Source of the DNA: UBA4636 sp963650915
Lineage (GTDB): Bacteria > Bacillota > Clostridia > Christensenellales > Borkfalkiaceae
DNA: 64,000 nt
Reading direction: 5' to 3'
NCBI GenBank assembly: GCA_963650915.1
Contig: CAVJMJ010000001.1
Span: forward strand, 62,001 to 126,000
A model generated the notes under the pieces. The model did no database searches. It had not been told where the DNA came from and saw only the letters and a list, made by a program, of their open reading frames with translations. The translations under genes and the position numbers were made by a program. Each line of letters opens with the position of its first letter. Positions within the stretch are counted from its first letter, which is position 1. This document shows, piece by piece, positions 16,799 through 24,003 of this stretch.

Positions 16799-16975
16799 AA
16801 CGCAGACTCCGATAGTCGCTAAACAAAACATAAATGAGCGAAGTATTCACTTACACAATCACTTAATAGAATCTGCATTTTACCAAGTTCAAAAGTAATT
16901 GTGTAAAAAAAGACTATGCGTCCCAAAAAAAAAGACACCTCGCCCATAATACATTCAGTTTTGTTTAGCTTCATT
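16799..16975 (-). ncRNA. Candidate structured leader RNA of the cassette
   Basis: About 170 nt of transcribed sequence separate the predicted start (near 16969) from the attenuator hairpin. An open frame ending at 16819 begins essentially at the transcription start and has no ribosome site, so a leader peptide or a ligand-sensing RNA are both possible. No known riboswitch consensus was recognised. Confidence 0.35.
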
Positions 16976-17004
16976 ATTGTAACACATATAAATATCACTG
17001 TCAA
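16976..17004 (-). promoter_or_regulatory. Promoter of the two-gene cassette
   Basis: Minus-strand TTGACA (16999-17004), a 17-nt spacer and TACAAT (16976-16981). It begins 10 bp inside the right-hand 43-bp repeat. Confidence 0.8.
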
Positions 17005-17014
17005 CTATTTTTTA

Positions 17015-17057
17015 CGCACGAAAAAAGGCAACGAAGTTAAATATCGTTGCCTTTTTT
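17015..17057. repeat. 43-bp direct repeat, right copy (terminator)
   Basis: Identical over 43 bp to 15194-15236. It serves as a terminator for the CvpA-like gene, whose stop is at 17292, and insulates the cassette promoter. Confidence 0.9.
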
Positions 17058-17291
17058 ATAATAGGTTTTCAGAAAACTTTTTTGAAAAACGACACTGCCG
17101 AAAAGTCGTTATTTCGGATAGTAACGCCGTCCGAAAGTTATTTACGGCAATAGCACCGTCAAACAAGTTGTTTTCGATAATGTTGTTTAGTTACTTTATA
17201 ACGTGTTCTTTATTAAGAAACGCCGAAACATTGTTTTCCAAACAAAGGGTTATCATCGAAGTTTGAAATTTACTTTTCCAAACAAAAAGTT
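17058..17291. other. Spacer after the CvpA-like gene
   Basis: 234 bp with no gene seen. TTTTCCAAACAAA occurs twice (about 17235 and 17273), a small direct repeat. Confidence 0.4.
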
Positions 17292-18872
17292 TTAAGCGAT
17301 GCCGAAGAGCGATTTTATTAAATCGATGTTTTCTTGGTCGGCGTCGGGATGCTCGGTTTGGTAATTATCGAGGGCGTCGGATATTGACGTTTTTTGTTCT
17401 TCCGAAACGTTTCCGAGTATTGCGGACGATTCGTCGGGCATTTCCTCGACGACCGTTTTGGCACTCGTTAAAACGACTTTCGACTGCATAAGAGCGTCTA
17501 TGACTTCGTTTGCGTCGGGATTGGCGTTCTCGTTGGTGGCGTAATTCAAAAGGGTGTCTATGGCTTCGGCTTCGTTGTCGATTTCTTCGTCGCTCATCGT
17601 AGCGACTTCGGTTAAAGTGTTTTGTAAGACTTTGGAAGCAAGTTTTGCTTGGTTTTCGTCAAGCCCGGAATTCGTCAAGACTTCTTCCGATACGGCGGGA
17701 AGAATCATATCTACAGTAGATTGATCAAGTCCTTTTAAAAGGTCGGCTAACTCTTGAGCGGTAGGCGTCGAGCCCGTTTCGGTCGAAGAATTAGACAGGT
17801 TATTTAAATAGGTAACCATCGACGATATCGATTGAAGGGCTTTTGTGAATTCCCTCATTACTTCCGAACAATTTGCCCTATTGCAGGTGGAAAGTTTATC
17901 GAGAACGCCGTCCAATGCGTTTTCGTACCCCGGGGCGTTGGTTGCTATTTGTTGTTTTAAGTTTATACCGAGGTATTCGTTACCCGCTTTCCATTCCGTC
18001 CCGGCTTTTGAAAGCACTTCCGAAATTATGGTGGAAATCAAATCGGAGTCGTCGACTTCGTCCAAAATTGCGTTAATGGCAGTAAAATCGACATTGCTCA
18101 TGTCGGAAAAATCCATGTTTTCGAGGGCTTTGAGTTTCGGTGCGAGTTTTATAACAAATTTGATTTCTTTAAAGGAATCAATTTCCGTTCCGTCGCTCGT
18201 TTTTATAGTGGAAGAAAATTTAAACGCAGGGCGGGTAAGAGTTGCTACAAATTTGTCGAAAACAGTTTCGTTTTCGCTTAAAGTCGCAAAATATTGTGCG
18301 GTTTCGTCGTCGATTTCTGCGGCTCCGCTACTGTCGAGTTCTTTATATATCTCGACGGCTTCCACTCTATAACCGGCAATCGGCATGATAATCAACATTA
18401 AAACTACTAAACCGGTTACCAGCGATACGCCTGCACCGCCGAGTTTTGACGCAAGTTTAGATTTTAACGGAATAAGTTTCAAAACGCATCTTATTATAAG
18501 CGATACTATCGCAAACAAGACGTTCCACATAATAAACAGCACCGTGAACACTAACGGTCCGCAAAGACCTTCAACCGTAGCGATTACGGATTCTTTCGAA
18601 GCGTCGAGGTCGTTTAAGACCGCCATGCCCTCTTGGGAATTCAAATATTGTTCAAGCATACTCGAAAGAGTGGGTTGTAAGGCTTTAAACACGAGCGAGA
18701 AAGTCGCAAAAGTTGCGGCAACCGCCAAAGCCGTGCCTATAGCACGAATAAGTGCTTTCAATAGTCCTGCTTTTAAGCCCCAAAGGGTTCTTACGACTAA
18801 CACTATTGCAAAAAGCAGGTAAAACCCGATGATTATATATTTATTGTAAGCAACCAGTGAATTTAATATCAT
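17292..18872 (-). CDS. CvpA-like membrane protein with large helical domain
   Basis: The product has 526 residues. The first 170 carry four hydrophobic segments in the spacing of CvpA/colicin V production proteins (GLKAGLLKALIRAIGTALAVAATF; LIMPIAGYRVEAVEIYKE). The remaining 350 residues are acidic and helical with no recognisable catalytic motif and would lie on one side of the membrane. CvpA itself is about 160 residues, so this is an extended variant. In other bacteria CvpA proteins affect envelope integrity; the role here is unknown. A strong GGAGG lies 10 nt before the ATG. The promoter is at 19003-19031, with a palindrome in the leader. Monocistronic. Confidence 0.65.
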   Translation of the reverse strand: MILNSLVAYNKYIIIGFYLLFAIVLVVRTLWGLKAGLLKALIRAIGTALAVAATFATFSLVFKALQPTLSSMLEQYLNSQEGMAVLNDLDASKESVIATVEGLCGPLVFTVLFIMWNVLFAIVSLIIRCVLKLIPLKSKLASKLGGAGVSLVTGLVVLMLIIMPIAGYRVEAVEIYKELDSSGAAEIDDETAQYFATLSENETVFDKFVATLTRPAFKFSSTIKTSDGTEIDSFKEIKFVIKLAPKLKALENMDFSDMSNVDFTAINAILDEVDDSDLISTIISEVLSKAGTEWKAGNEYLGINLKQQIATNAPGYENALDGVLDKLSTCNRANCSEVMREFTKALQSISSMVTYLNNLSNSSTETGSTPTAQELADLLKGLDQSTVDMILPAVSEEVLTNSGLDENQAKLASKVLQNTLTEVATMSDEEIDNEAEAIDTLLNYATNENANPDANEVIDALMQSKVVLTSAKTVVEEMPDESSAILGNVSEEQKTSISDALDNYQTEHPDADQENIDLIKSLFGIA

Positions 18873-18949
18873 AACGATTTTATCCTCCGTGACGTTATAT
18901 AATATAGTGTACGCGTGTTATATAGTATAGCGTGTTATATAATATATAG

Positions 18950-18971
18950 TGTACGCGTGCGCACGCGTACA
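18950..18971. promoter_or_regulatory. 22-bp perfect palindrome in the leader of the CvpA-like gene
   Basis: TGTACGCGTGC-GCACGCGTACA. Half of it (GTGTACGCGTG) recurs at 18908-18918. The position downstream of the promoter fits an operator or an RNA hairpin. Confidence 0.55.
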
Positions 18972-19002
18972 TCTAAACATATACGCAAACGAACTTTTTT
19001 AT

Positions 19003-19031
19003 ATTGTACTACGACGTCATAAAAAAGTCAA
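19003..19031 (-). promoter_or_regulatory. Promoter of the CvpA-like gene
   Basis: Minus-strand TTGACT (19026-19031), a 17-nt spacer and TACAAT (19003-19008). Confidence 0.7.
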
Positions 19032-19092
19032 TAAAATAAATGCAACTATGACGATTTTGTGAAAATACATATTTTGCCTTTTTATAACATAG

Positions 19093-19225
19093 TTTTTTGT
19101 TTAACAAGCGATTTTTTGTTTAACAAGCGATTTTTTGTTTAACAAGCGATTTTTTGTTTGACAAGCGATTTTTTGTTTAACAAGCGATTTTTTGTTTGAC
19201 AAGCGATTTTTTGTTTGACAAGCGA
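19093..19225 (+). repeat. Seven 19-bp tandem repeats upstream of the SPFH operon
   Basis: Exactly seven consecutive copies of TTTTTTGTTT(A/G)ACAAGCGA, differing only at one A/G position. Each copy presents TTAACA or TTGACA, i.e. a -35-like hexamer, in the direction of the SPFH gene. Confidence 0.95.
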
Positions 19226-19255
19226 GCGAACTTTTGATATCATAATGATATCAAA
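19215..19255 (+). promoter_or_regulatory. Promoter and overlapping operator palindrome of the SPFH operon
   Basis: The last tandem repeat supplies TTGACA (19215-19220); 17 nt later comes TATCAT (19238-19243). The -10 box is embedded in the perfect palindrome TTTGATATCAT-A-ATGATATCAAA (19233-19255). A dimeric repressor bound here would block the promoter; the ribbon-helix-helix protein encoded in the same operon is the obvious candidate. Confidence 0.7.
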
Positions 19256-19278
19256 TTGAATTAAAGGAGTTTTAAATT

Positions 19279-20301
19279 ATGGAAGAAAAGGTTTTATCTA
19301 AAAACAAACACGGCGGACTTGCCCTGTTTCTTATTATTTTGGCTTTTATCGCTTCTATTGCTTTATTCGTTTTAGGCGGGCAGGCTATGGATGGTGCCAC
19401 GGGAATGCCGGGTAGTATAATGGTGGGTATAGCCTTTTTACTTTTTATTTCGTCATTAATATGCACCATCGGGCTTAAAATTTTAAAACCGCAGGAAGCA
19501 CTCGTTCTTACACTCTTCGGCAAATACGTCGGAACCCTTAAGGGCGAAGGTTTTTACTTTGTAAACCCATTCTGTTCGGCGGTAAACCCTGCGGCGACAA
19601 CCAAACTTAAACAAAGCGGTGACGTAAGCGTTGCGCACGCGGTAGCATCATCAACCCAACAAAATGGTGCGGAGGCATCTATCGTCAACAAAAAAATTTC
19701 CCTCAAAATTATGACTTTAAACAATAATCGCCAAAAAATCAACGATTGCCTCGGTAACCCCGTAGAAATCGGTATTGCGGTTATGTGGAAGGTCGTAGAC
19801 ACCGCAAAAGCAGTTTTTAACGTAGACAACTACAAAGAATATTTGTCACTTCAATGCGACAGTTCTTTAAGAAACATCGTCAGAATTTACCCTTACGACG
19901 TTGCGCCAAACGTAGACACCACCGGCGACGGCGTTTTCGACGAGGGCAGTTTAAGAGGCTCTGCCGAAGTCGTTTCAAACAGAATAAAGGAAGAAATTCA
20001 GTCCAAAGTGGAAATTGCGGGGCTTGAAGTCATAGAAGCAAGAATCACCTATCTTGCGTATGCGCCCGAAATCGCCGCCGTAATGCTTCAACGCCAACAG
20101 GCTTCGGCTATAATCGACGCAAGAAAAATGATAGTCGACGGTGCGGTAGGCATGGTGGAAATGGCTCTCGAAAGACTTGAAAAGAATTCCGAAATCAACC
20201 TCGACGACGAAAGAAAAGCCGCTATGATATCCAACCTTTTGGTTGTTTTGTGCGGAAATAAAGACGCTCAGCCCATAGTCAATTCGGGTTCCATTTACTA
20301 A
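19279..20301 (+). CDS. SPFH/band 7 domain membrane protein
   Basis: This 340-residue protein has two N-terminal hydrophobic segments (about 14-34 and 43-66) followed by an SPFH (stomatin/prohibitin/flotillin/HflK) domain: LKPQEALVLTLFGKYVGTLKGEGFYFVNPF, then SLKIMTLNNNRQKIND and ITYLAYAPEIAAVMLQRQQA. Such proteins form membrane-bound oligomeric rings that organise proteases or other membrane proteins. AAAGGAG precedes the ATG. It is followed at 15 bp by an RHH gene and then a small membrane protein, a compact operon. The calcium-loop-like DTTGDGVFDEG at about residue 214 is an insertion between SPFH strands. Confidence 0.9.
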   Translation: MEEKVLSKNKHGGLALFLIILAFIASIALFVLGGQAMDGATGMPGSIMVGIAFLLFISSLICTIGLKILKPQEALVLTLFGKYVGTLKGEGFYFVNPFCSAVNPAATTKLKQSGDVSVAHAVASSTQQNGAEASIVNKKISLKIMTLNNNRQKINDCLGNPVEIGIAVMWKVVDTAKAVFNVDNYKEYLSLQCDSSLRNIVRIYPYDVAPNVDTTGDGVFDEGSLRGSAEVVSNRIKEEIQSKVEIAGLEVIEARITYLAYAPEIAAVMLQRQQASAIIDARKMIVDGAVGMVEMALERLEKNSEINLDDERKAAMISNLLVVLCGNKDAQPIVNSGSIY

Positions 20302-20316
20302 TAAAAACGGTAACAG

Positions 20317-20502
20317 ATGGCTGACGAAAAAAAACAAATTCCGTTAAGGGTTTCAAAAAATTTGTACGACGAACTCTCTCGTTGGGCTGATGACGAGTTC
20401 AGGTCTATAAACGGTCAGATAGAATATCTTTTAACCGAAGCGGTTAAAAAGCGTAAACGAGATAATATATCTAAAAAATCCGCAACGGAGAATAAAACAT
20501 GA
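20317..20502 (+). CDS. Ribbon-helix-helix (Arc/MetJ-type) DNA-binding protein
   Basis: This 61-residue protein opens MADEKKQIPLRVSKNLYDEL, with the single beta strand (IPLRVSK) and two helices of an Arc-like ribbon-helix-helix fold; ADDEFRSINGQIEYLLTEAVKKR is the typical second-helix and tail region. It should bind DNA as a dimer, with the strand in the major groove. It lies between the SPFH gene (15-bp gap) and a membrane-protein gene that overlaps its last four bases (ATGA). The perfect 23-bp palindrome overlapping the operon promoter suggests autoregulation. Its partner genes do not look like a toxin. Confidence 0.85.
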   Translation: MADEKKQIPLRVSKNLYDELSRWADDEFRSINGQIEYLLTEAVKKRKRDNISKKSATENKT

Positions 20503-21008
20503 AGGTTGTTTTCGACGGGATATCTTACCTTTCGCTAATCGCATCTTTGGTTATGCTTGTTAGAAACTTAAAACGTTTTAAATTGCAGGCGTATAATTTA
20601 TCGGTTGCAAAAAGCGAGGTAACTCAAAAAGGTTCATCAAAAGAGGTCGAAAACGCTTATTTACTGTTGCAAACCAAAATTTTTCTGTGGGTATTACCAT
20701 TTTTCGGAATATGTCTTGCATGCTTGTTTTTTGGTAGCGCACCGACGGAGATAAAGGGAGAGCTTCCTCTTTCGGCAACTATTATAACTTGCGCATGTTT
20801 CGTTATCTCTATTATCTTCGGGGCGGTTCTGTTTTGCTATTTTAGAAAAACCGCACTAAAATATAGTTTTATGACGAAAACAAACAGGTATATAGATGTA
20901 CGCACCCGTATAGGCGTGGCGGGAACGGCGTTTTTTATTGCAATTTACCAATCTTGGACGTTATATTTTACCGTGTGGGTTTTTATGAGCAATATTGGCT
21001 TAATATAA
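20499..21008 (+). CDS. Small four-helix membrane protein, unknown function
   Basis: The product has 169 residues with hydrophobic segments at about 8-22, 64-82, 92-115 and 140-160. It was not recognised. The start codon overlaps the stop of the ribbon-helix-helix gene (ATGA), so translation is coupled. The operon ends with the terminator at 21041. It may be a partner membrane protein of the SPFH scaffold; this is inference from context only. Confidence 0.75.
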   Translation: MKVVFDGISYLSLIASLVMLVRNLKRFKLQAYNLSVAKSEVTQKGSSKEVENAYLLLQTKIFLWVLPFFGICLACLFFGSAPTEIKGELPLSATIITCACFVISIIFGAVLFCYFRKTALKYSFMTKTNRYIDVRTRIGVAGTAFFIAIYQSWTLYFTVWVFMSNIGLI

Positions 21009-21040
21009 ATTATTCGGGCTTAATATTAACGAGGTATCGT

Positions 21041-21072
21041 AAAAGGGAAGCGATTAAACCGCTTCCCTTTTT
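21041..21072 (+). terminator. Intrinsic terminator of the SPFH operon
   Basis: AAAAGGGAAGCG-ATTAAAC-CGCTTCCCTTTTT. Confidence 0.9.
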
Positions 21073-21229
21073 GTAATTTTTTTATAGAACTAAACCGCCG
21101 TGTACAGAATTTAATCCGAAGTACACAGAATTTACACCGCCGTATATAGAACGAAAACCGCCGTACTTTTTTGCGGTACTGCGCTTTTGAAGATATTTCT
21201 AAAAAAGCATGTATAAATTACTTAAAAAA

Positions 21230-21259
21230 CGCCGATAACGGGCTTATAGGCTTACTTTT
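21230..21259 (+). repeat. Dispersed element, copy 5
   Basis: CGCCGATAACGGGCTTATAG then GCTTACTTTTA, preceded by AAAAAA. It overlaps the last bases of the DUF1624 gene and runs opposite to it. Confidence 0.8.
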
Positions 21260-22151
21260 ATAAAGCAAGGGTAAAGCCGAGACATAGCAGAATTATAGAG
21301 AAAATAAGTGGCAGAATTGCTTGGTGTGCAATATAAACCAGAAGGCTGTGCCTCCCCGCAAAGGTGATGAAGTTGTTTTTGTAGTCGCCTTTTACTATAA
21401 GCGACTTTCTGTCCTTATACAACAATTTACCCAAAAACACGCCTAAAAATATTTGACCGCCGTAAAACAGCAGAGAATAACTGTCGCTTCCGACTTCGTA
21501 AATTCCTACGACGGATTTTAATAGCAAAGTAATCAAAGGTTCTTGTCCGTAAGAGCCGTAACTGACTTTGGGGTTTACGAAAATAATATACCCGCCTACG
21601 GCGGTAAAAATTATGCCGAGCGCAAGATATAACCATTTATTGTCGAACGATAGTTTTTCGGTGAGGAATTCTATCAAAGAAATCAATAAAATAGTTACAG
21701 AAATGCAATGCAGAATGCCGAACATTATCGTCAATTGCCTTTCGTTTATGATTTTACCGAAAACGTAGGTTACCAAGGTTAAAAACATGGCGACGGCGAA
21801 CAGTTTTATTCCTCGCTTAAAATTGCTTCTCGAAAAAGAACAACTTATCCCGGTAAGGGCAAGGAATAAAAACAATACGAAATATCTGACGTCTATCCTC
21901 ACCTGCCAGTTCCAAAACGTTCTTGCAAAATTGTATACCGACTCGGTAAAATCGTATTTATAAGGGTAATCTTTGAACATATTCGGAAGAAGATACCCCA
22001 AGTCGTACATGGCGTGATCAAGCACCATAACTATTATGGCAATGCCTCTGATAAAATCTATTTCGGTAATTCTGCTTTTTAATTTTTCCTTTTTTAAATT
22101 TTTATTTTCGGCTTTTATTTGTGCCGAATCTTTTATATTTTCTTCCGACAT
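21258..22151 (-). CDS. DUF1624 / heparan-alpha-glucosaminide N-acetyltransferase-like membrane protein
   Basis: This 297-residue protein has eight or nine hydrophobic segments and the DUF1624 opening EIDFIRGIAIIVMVLDHAMYD, where the conserved D-x-x-R-G and the histidine correspond to the active region of HGSNAT-type acyltransferases. Members transfer acyl groups to sugars at the membrane; the substrate is unknown. AGGGGCG lies before the ATG. A paralogue with the same opening (ELDLIRGLIMIVVTYDH) is at 25534-26484, downstream of an O-antigen-ligase-like gene, which hints at surface-glycan modification. Confidence 0.8.
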   Translation of the reverse strand: MSEENIKDSAQIKAENKNLKKEKLKSRITEIDFIRGIAIIVMVLDHAMYDLGYLLPNMFKDYPYKYDFTESVYNFARTFWNWQVRIDVRYFVLFLFLALTGISCSFSRSNFKRGIKLFAVAMFLTLVTYVFGKIINERQLTIMFGILHCISVTILLISLIEFLTEKLSFDNKWLYLALGIIFTAVGGYIIFVNPKVSYGSYGQEPLITLLLKSVVGIYEVGSDSYSLLFYGGQIFLGVFLGKLLYKDRKSLIVKGDYKNNFITFAGRHSLLVYIAHQAILPLIFSIILLCLGFTLAL

Positions 22152-22176
22152 AAGTACGCCCCTAACATATAAAAAA

Positions 22177-22208
22177 TGCGATTAACGGGCTTATAGCCCC
22201 GCTTTTTA
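22177..22208 (+). repeat. Dispersed element, copy 6
   Basis: TGCGATTAACGGGCTTATAG then CCCCGCTTTTTAT, preceded by AAAAAA. It lies between plsX and the DUF1624 gene. Confidence 0.8.
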
Positions 22209-22270
22209 TCGTTATAAATAAATTATCGTAAAATAAACCGCAAGCGGACGCATTTTGCGCCCGCTTTAAT

Positions 22271-23299
22271 TTACGCTAAGTTATCGTCTTTCGTTTCTTC
22301 TTTAAGTCCTTCGGTAATGGCAACACGTAACCCTGATTTTTCCATGTTATAAGCCTGCTCTATACACTTGCAAACCGCCTTTGATTTGCTTGAACCGTGA
22401 CCTTTGACGACTGTTTTCGAAACGCCCAAAAGCGCGGCACCGCCGTAGTTGTTGTAATCCATTTTATGCTTAACCGCACGGAATTCCTTTTTCAAAAATA
22501 AGGCGCAAATTTTCGTCTTTAAGTTTTTCATGAGGGTGTTTTTGAAAAGCTTCATGGTGTGCATGCAAGCACCTTCCGTCGCTTTAAGCAAAATATTTCC
22601 CGAAAACCCGTCGCAAACGATTATATCGAAATTGCCGGACATAAATTCCCTTGCTTCGGCGTTACCGATAAAGTTGATATGTTCGTTCTTTTTTAACAGT
22701 TGGTAAGTTTCCTTTCTTAAATTATCCCCTTTATTTTCTTCGGTGCCGATGTTTAAAAGACCGACCCTCGGATTTTTGACACCGAAGGCTTTTTCGAGGT
22801 AAAAACTCGTCATCGTCGCAAACTGATCGATTTGATAACTATAACATTCCGCGTTTGCACCGCTGTCGCACAAGGCAACAAGCCCGTCACCCGAAAGAGT
22901 GGGAACGACGGGAACGAGGGCAGGCCTCGAAACCCCTTTTATACGCCCGAGCCTTGTTATCGCGCCGACCAAAATAGCACCCGTCGAGCCTATTGAAACA
23001 AGCCCGCCGTATTCGTCTGAAGAACGCAAAAGTTCGTACGCTTTGTATAAAGAACTTTCTTTTTTGTTCCTTATGGCGTCGGTAGGTCTGTCGTTACAGG
23101 TAATAACGTCGGTTGCGTCTACTATATCGAGACGACTTTTATCGTAATTATATTTATCGAGTAATTCGTTAAGTTGGTTTTCGGGACCGATAAGGGTAAT
23201 ATGTAAGTCTGAAATTTTGTTTAAGGCTTTTACGGAACCTTCAACGTTTACGTACGGACTGTTGTCCCCACCCATCGCATCAACTATAATTTTAATCAT
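22271..23299 (-). CDS. plsX: Phosphate acyltransferase PlsX
   Basis: This 342-residue PlsX makes acyl-phosphate from acyl-ACP as the first step of PlsX/PlsY phospholipid synthesis. The N-terminus IIVDAMGGDNSP is the family signature; other blocks include ATDVITCNDRPTDAIRNKK, SIGSTGAILVGA, ALCDSGANAEC and VCDGFSGNILLKATEG. Length is normal. A GAGG site lies upstream of the ATG at 23299. The usual neighbours fabD, fabG and acpP are absent here; acp is about 28 kb away. Activity and pathway are well supported by the family. Confidence 0.95.
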   Translation of the reverse strand: MIKIIVDAMGGDNSPYVNVEGSVKALNKISDLHITLIGPENQLNELLDKYNYDKSRLDIVDATDVITCNDRPTDAIRNKKESSLYKAYELLRSSDEYGGLVSIGSTGAILVGAITRLGRIKGVSRPALVPVVPTLSGDGLVALCDSGANAECYSYQIDQFATMTSFYLEKAFGVKNPRVGLLNIGTEENKGDNLRKETYQLLKKNEHINFIGNAEAREFMSGNFDIIVCDGFSGNILLKATEGACMHTMKLFKNTLMKNLKTKICALFLKKEFRAVKHKMDYNNYGGAALLGVSKTVVKGHGSSKSKAVCKCIEQAYNMEKSGLRVAITEGLKEETKDDNLA

Positions 23300-23427
23300 C
23301 TATAACCTCATAATGCGCAAGCCGTGCGCCCTTTTATATATTAACATTTATGCAAAATGTTGTCAAGTTTTATTGCGTGAAATATTTATGATGTCGGTTC
23401 GTTAAAACAACCAATTATACAAAAAAC

Positions 23428-23452
23428 AAGGCTATAAGCCCGTTATCGGCAT
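23428..23452 (-). repeat. Dispersed element, copy 7
   Basis: On the minus strand TGCCGATAACGGGCTTATAG then CCTTGTTTTTTG, starting at the stop codon of the TIGR04076 gene and in the same orientation. Confidence 0.8.
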
Positions 23453-23751
23453 TATTCTAACACTTCGATATAAAAACTTACCGGTCTGAAACCATCGTTG
23501 CAACTTATCATTGCAGACTTGGGGTTTTTCATCCAACCGTCGAACAAATTTTCATTTCCGTCCGCTAAAAATTTTACGAAAGGTTCTAAATTTTGCCAAG
23601 CCGATTTGCAAAAAAGCGGGGGTATAAGCCCGTTATCGCTTATAAATACGTCGCCTTCCTCTATATTGCAAGCGTGCAAAAGGGGGTTTTCGTATTTATT
23701 CGACAAATCTTTGTGCCATACTTTTTTGACTGCGGTTATTTTAACTTTCAT
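23452..23751 (-). CDS. TIGR04076 family protein
   Basis: This 99-residue protein matches the TIGR04076 pattern by eye: VKITAVKKVWHKDL, NPLLHACNIEEGDVF, a WMKNPKSAMISCNDGFRPVSF C-terminus, and a total length near 95-100. The function is unknown; members often sit near redox genes. The phrase FISDNGLIPP is encoded by an in-frame copy of the dispersed GATAACGGGCTTATA element (23620-23639), where most family members would be expected to have a different loop. The ribosome site (GGAGAAAATTT) is weak but correctly placed. Confidence 0.8.
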   Translation of the reverse strand: MKVKITAVKKVWHKDLSNKYENPLLHACNIEEGDVFISDNGLIPPLFCKSAWQNLEPFVKFLADGNENLFDGWMKNPKSAMISCNDGFRPVSFYIEVLE

Positions 23752-23952
23752 AAATTTTCTCCGTTTGTCTTTTTGAAAATTACTACGATAAAAAAGTTCT
23801 ATCTCGTATATTTTAGCAAAAGTCGTCGTTAAAATACAAGCGATTTCGCATTGTTTTCACCCTTTCGATATACTTTCTTTGTTAATTTATATTATAATTC
23901 AAACGTTTATGTTCTCTCATAGATATATTATCGGGTTGTGCCGTGTTTTACG

Positions 23953-23982
23953 TTGACAAACGGCATAGTTAAGTGATAGTAT
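23953..23982 (+). promoter_or_regulatory. Promoter of the O-antigen-ligase-like gene
   Basis: TTGACA (23953-23958), an 18-nt spacer and TAGTAT (23977-23982), 21 bp upstream of the ATG. Confidence 0.65.
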
Positions 23983-24003
23983 ATTTTAGGGGTTTTTCGA
24001 CTT

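Noticed and set aside
16819..17004. Minus-strand 61-codon frame in the cassette leader
   Set aside because: It begins inside the -35/-10 region and later ATGs lack ribosome sites; kept only as a possible leader peptide.
19093..19225. CRISPR array
   Set aside because: The seven 19-bp repeats are head-to-tail with no spacers and no cas genes are present.
20317..21008. Toxin-antitoxin pair (RHH antitoxin plus downstream toxin)
   Set aside because: The downstream protein has four membrane helices and 169 residues, unlike known toxins, and the RHH gene follows an SPFH gene.
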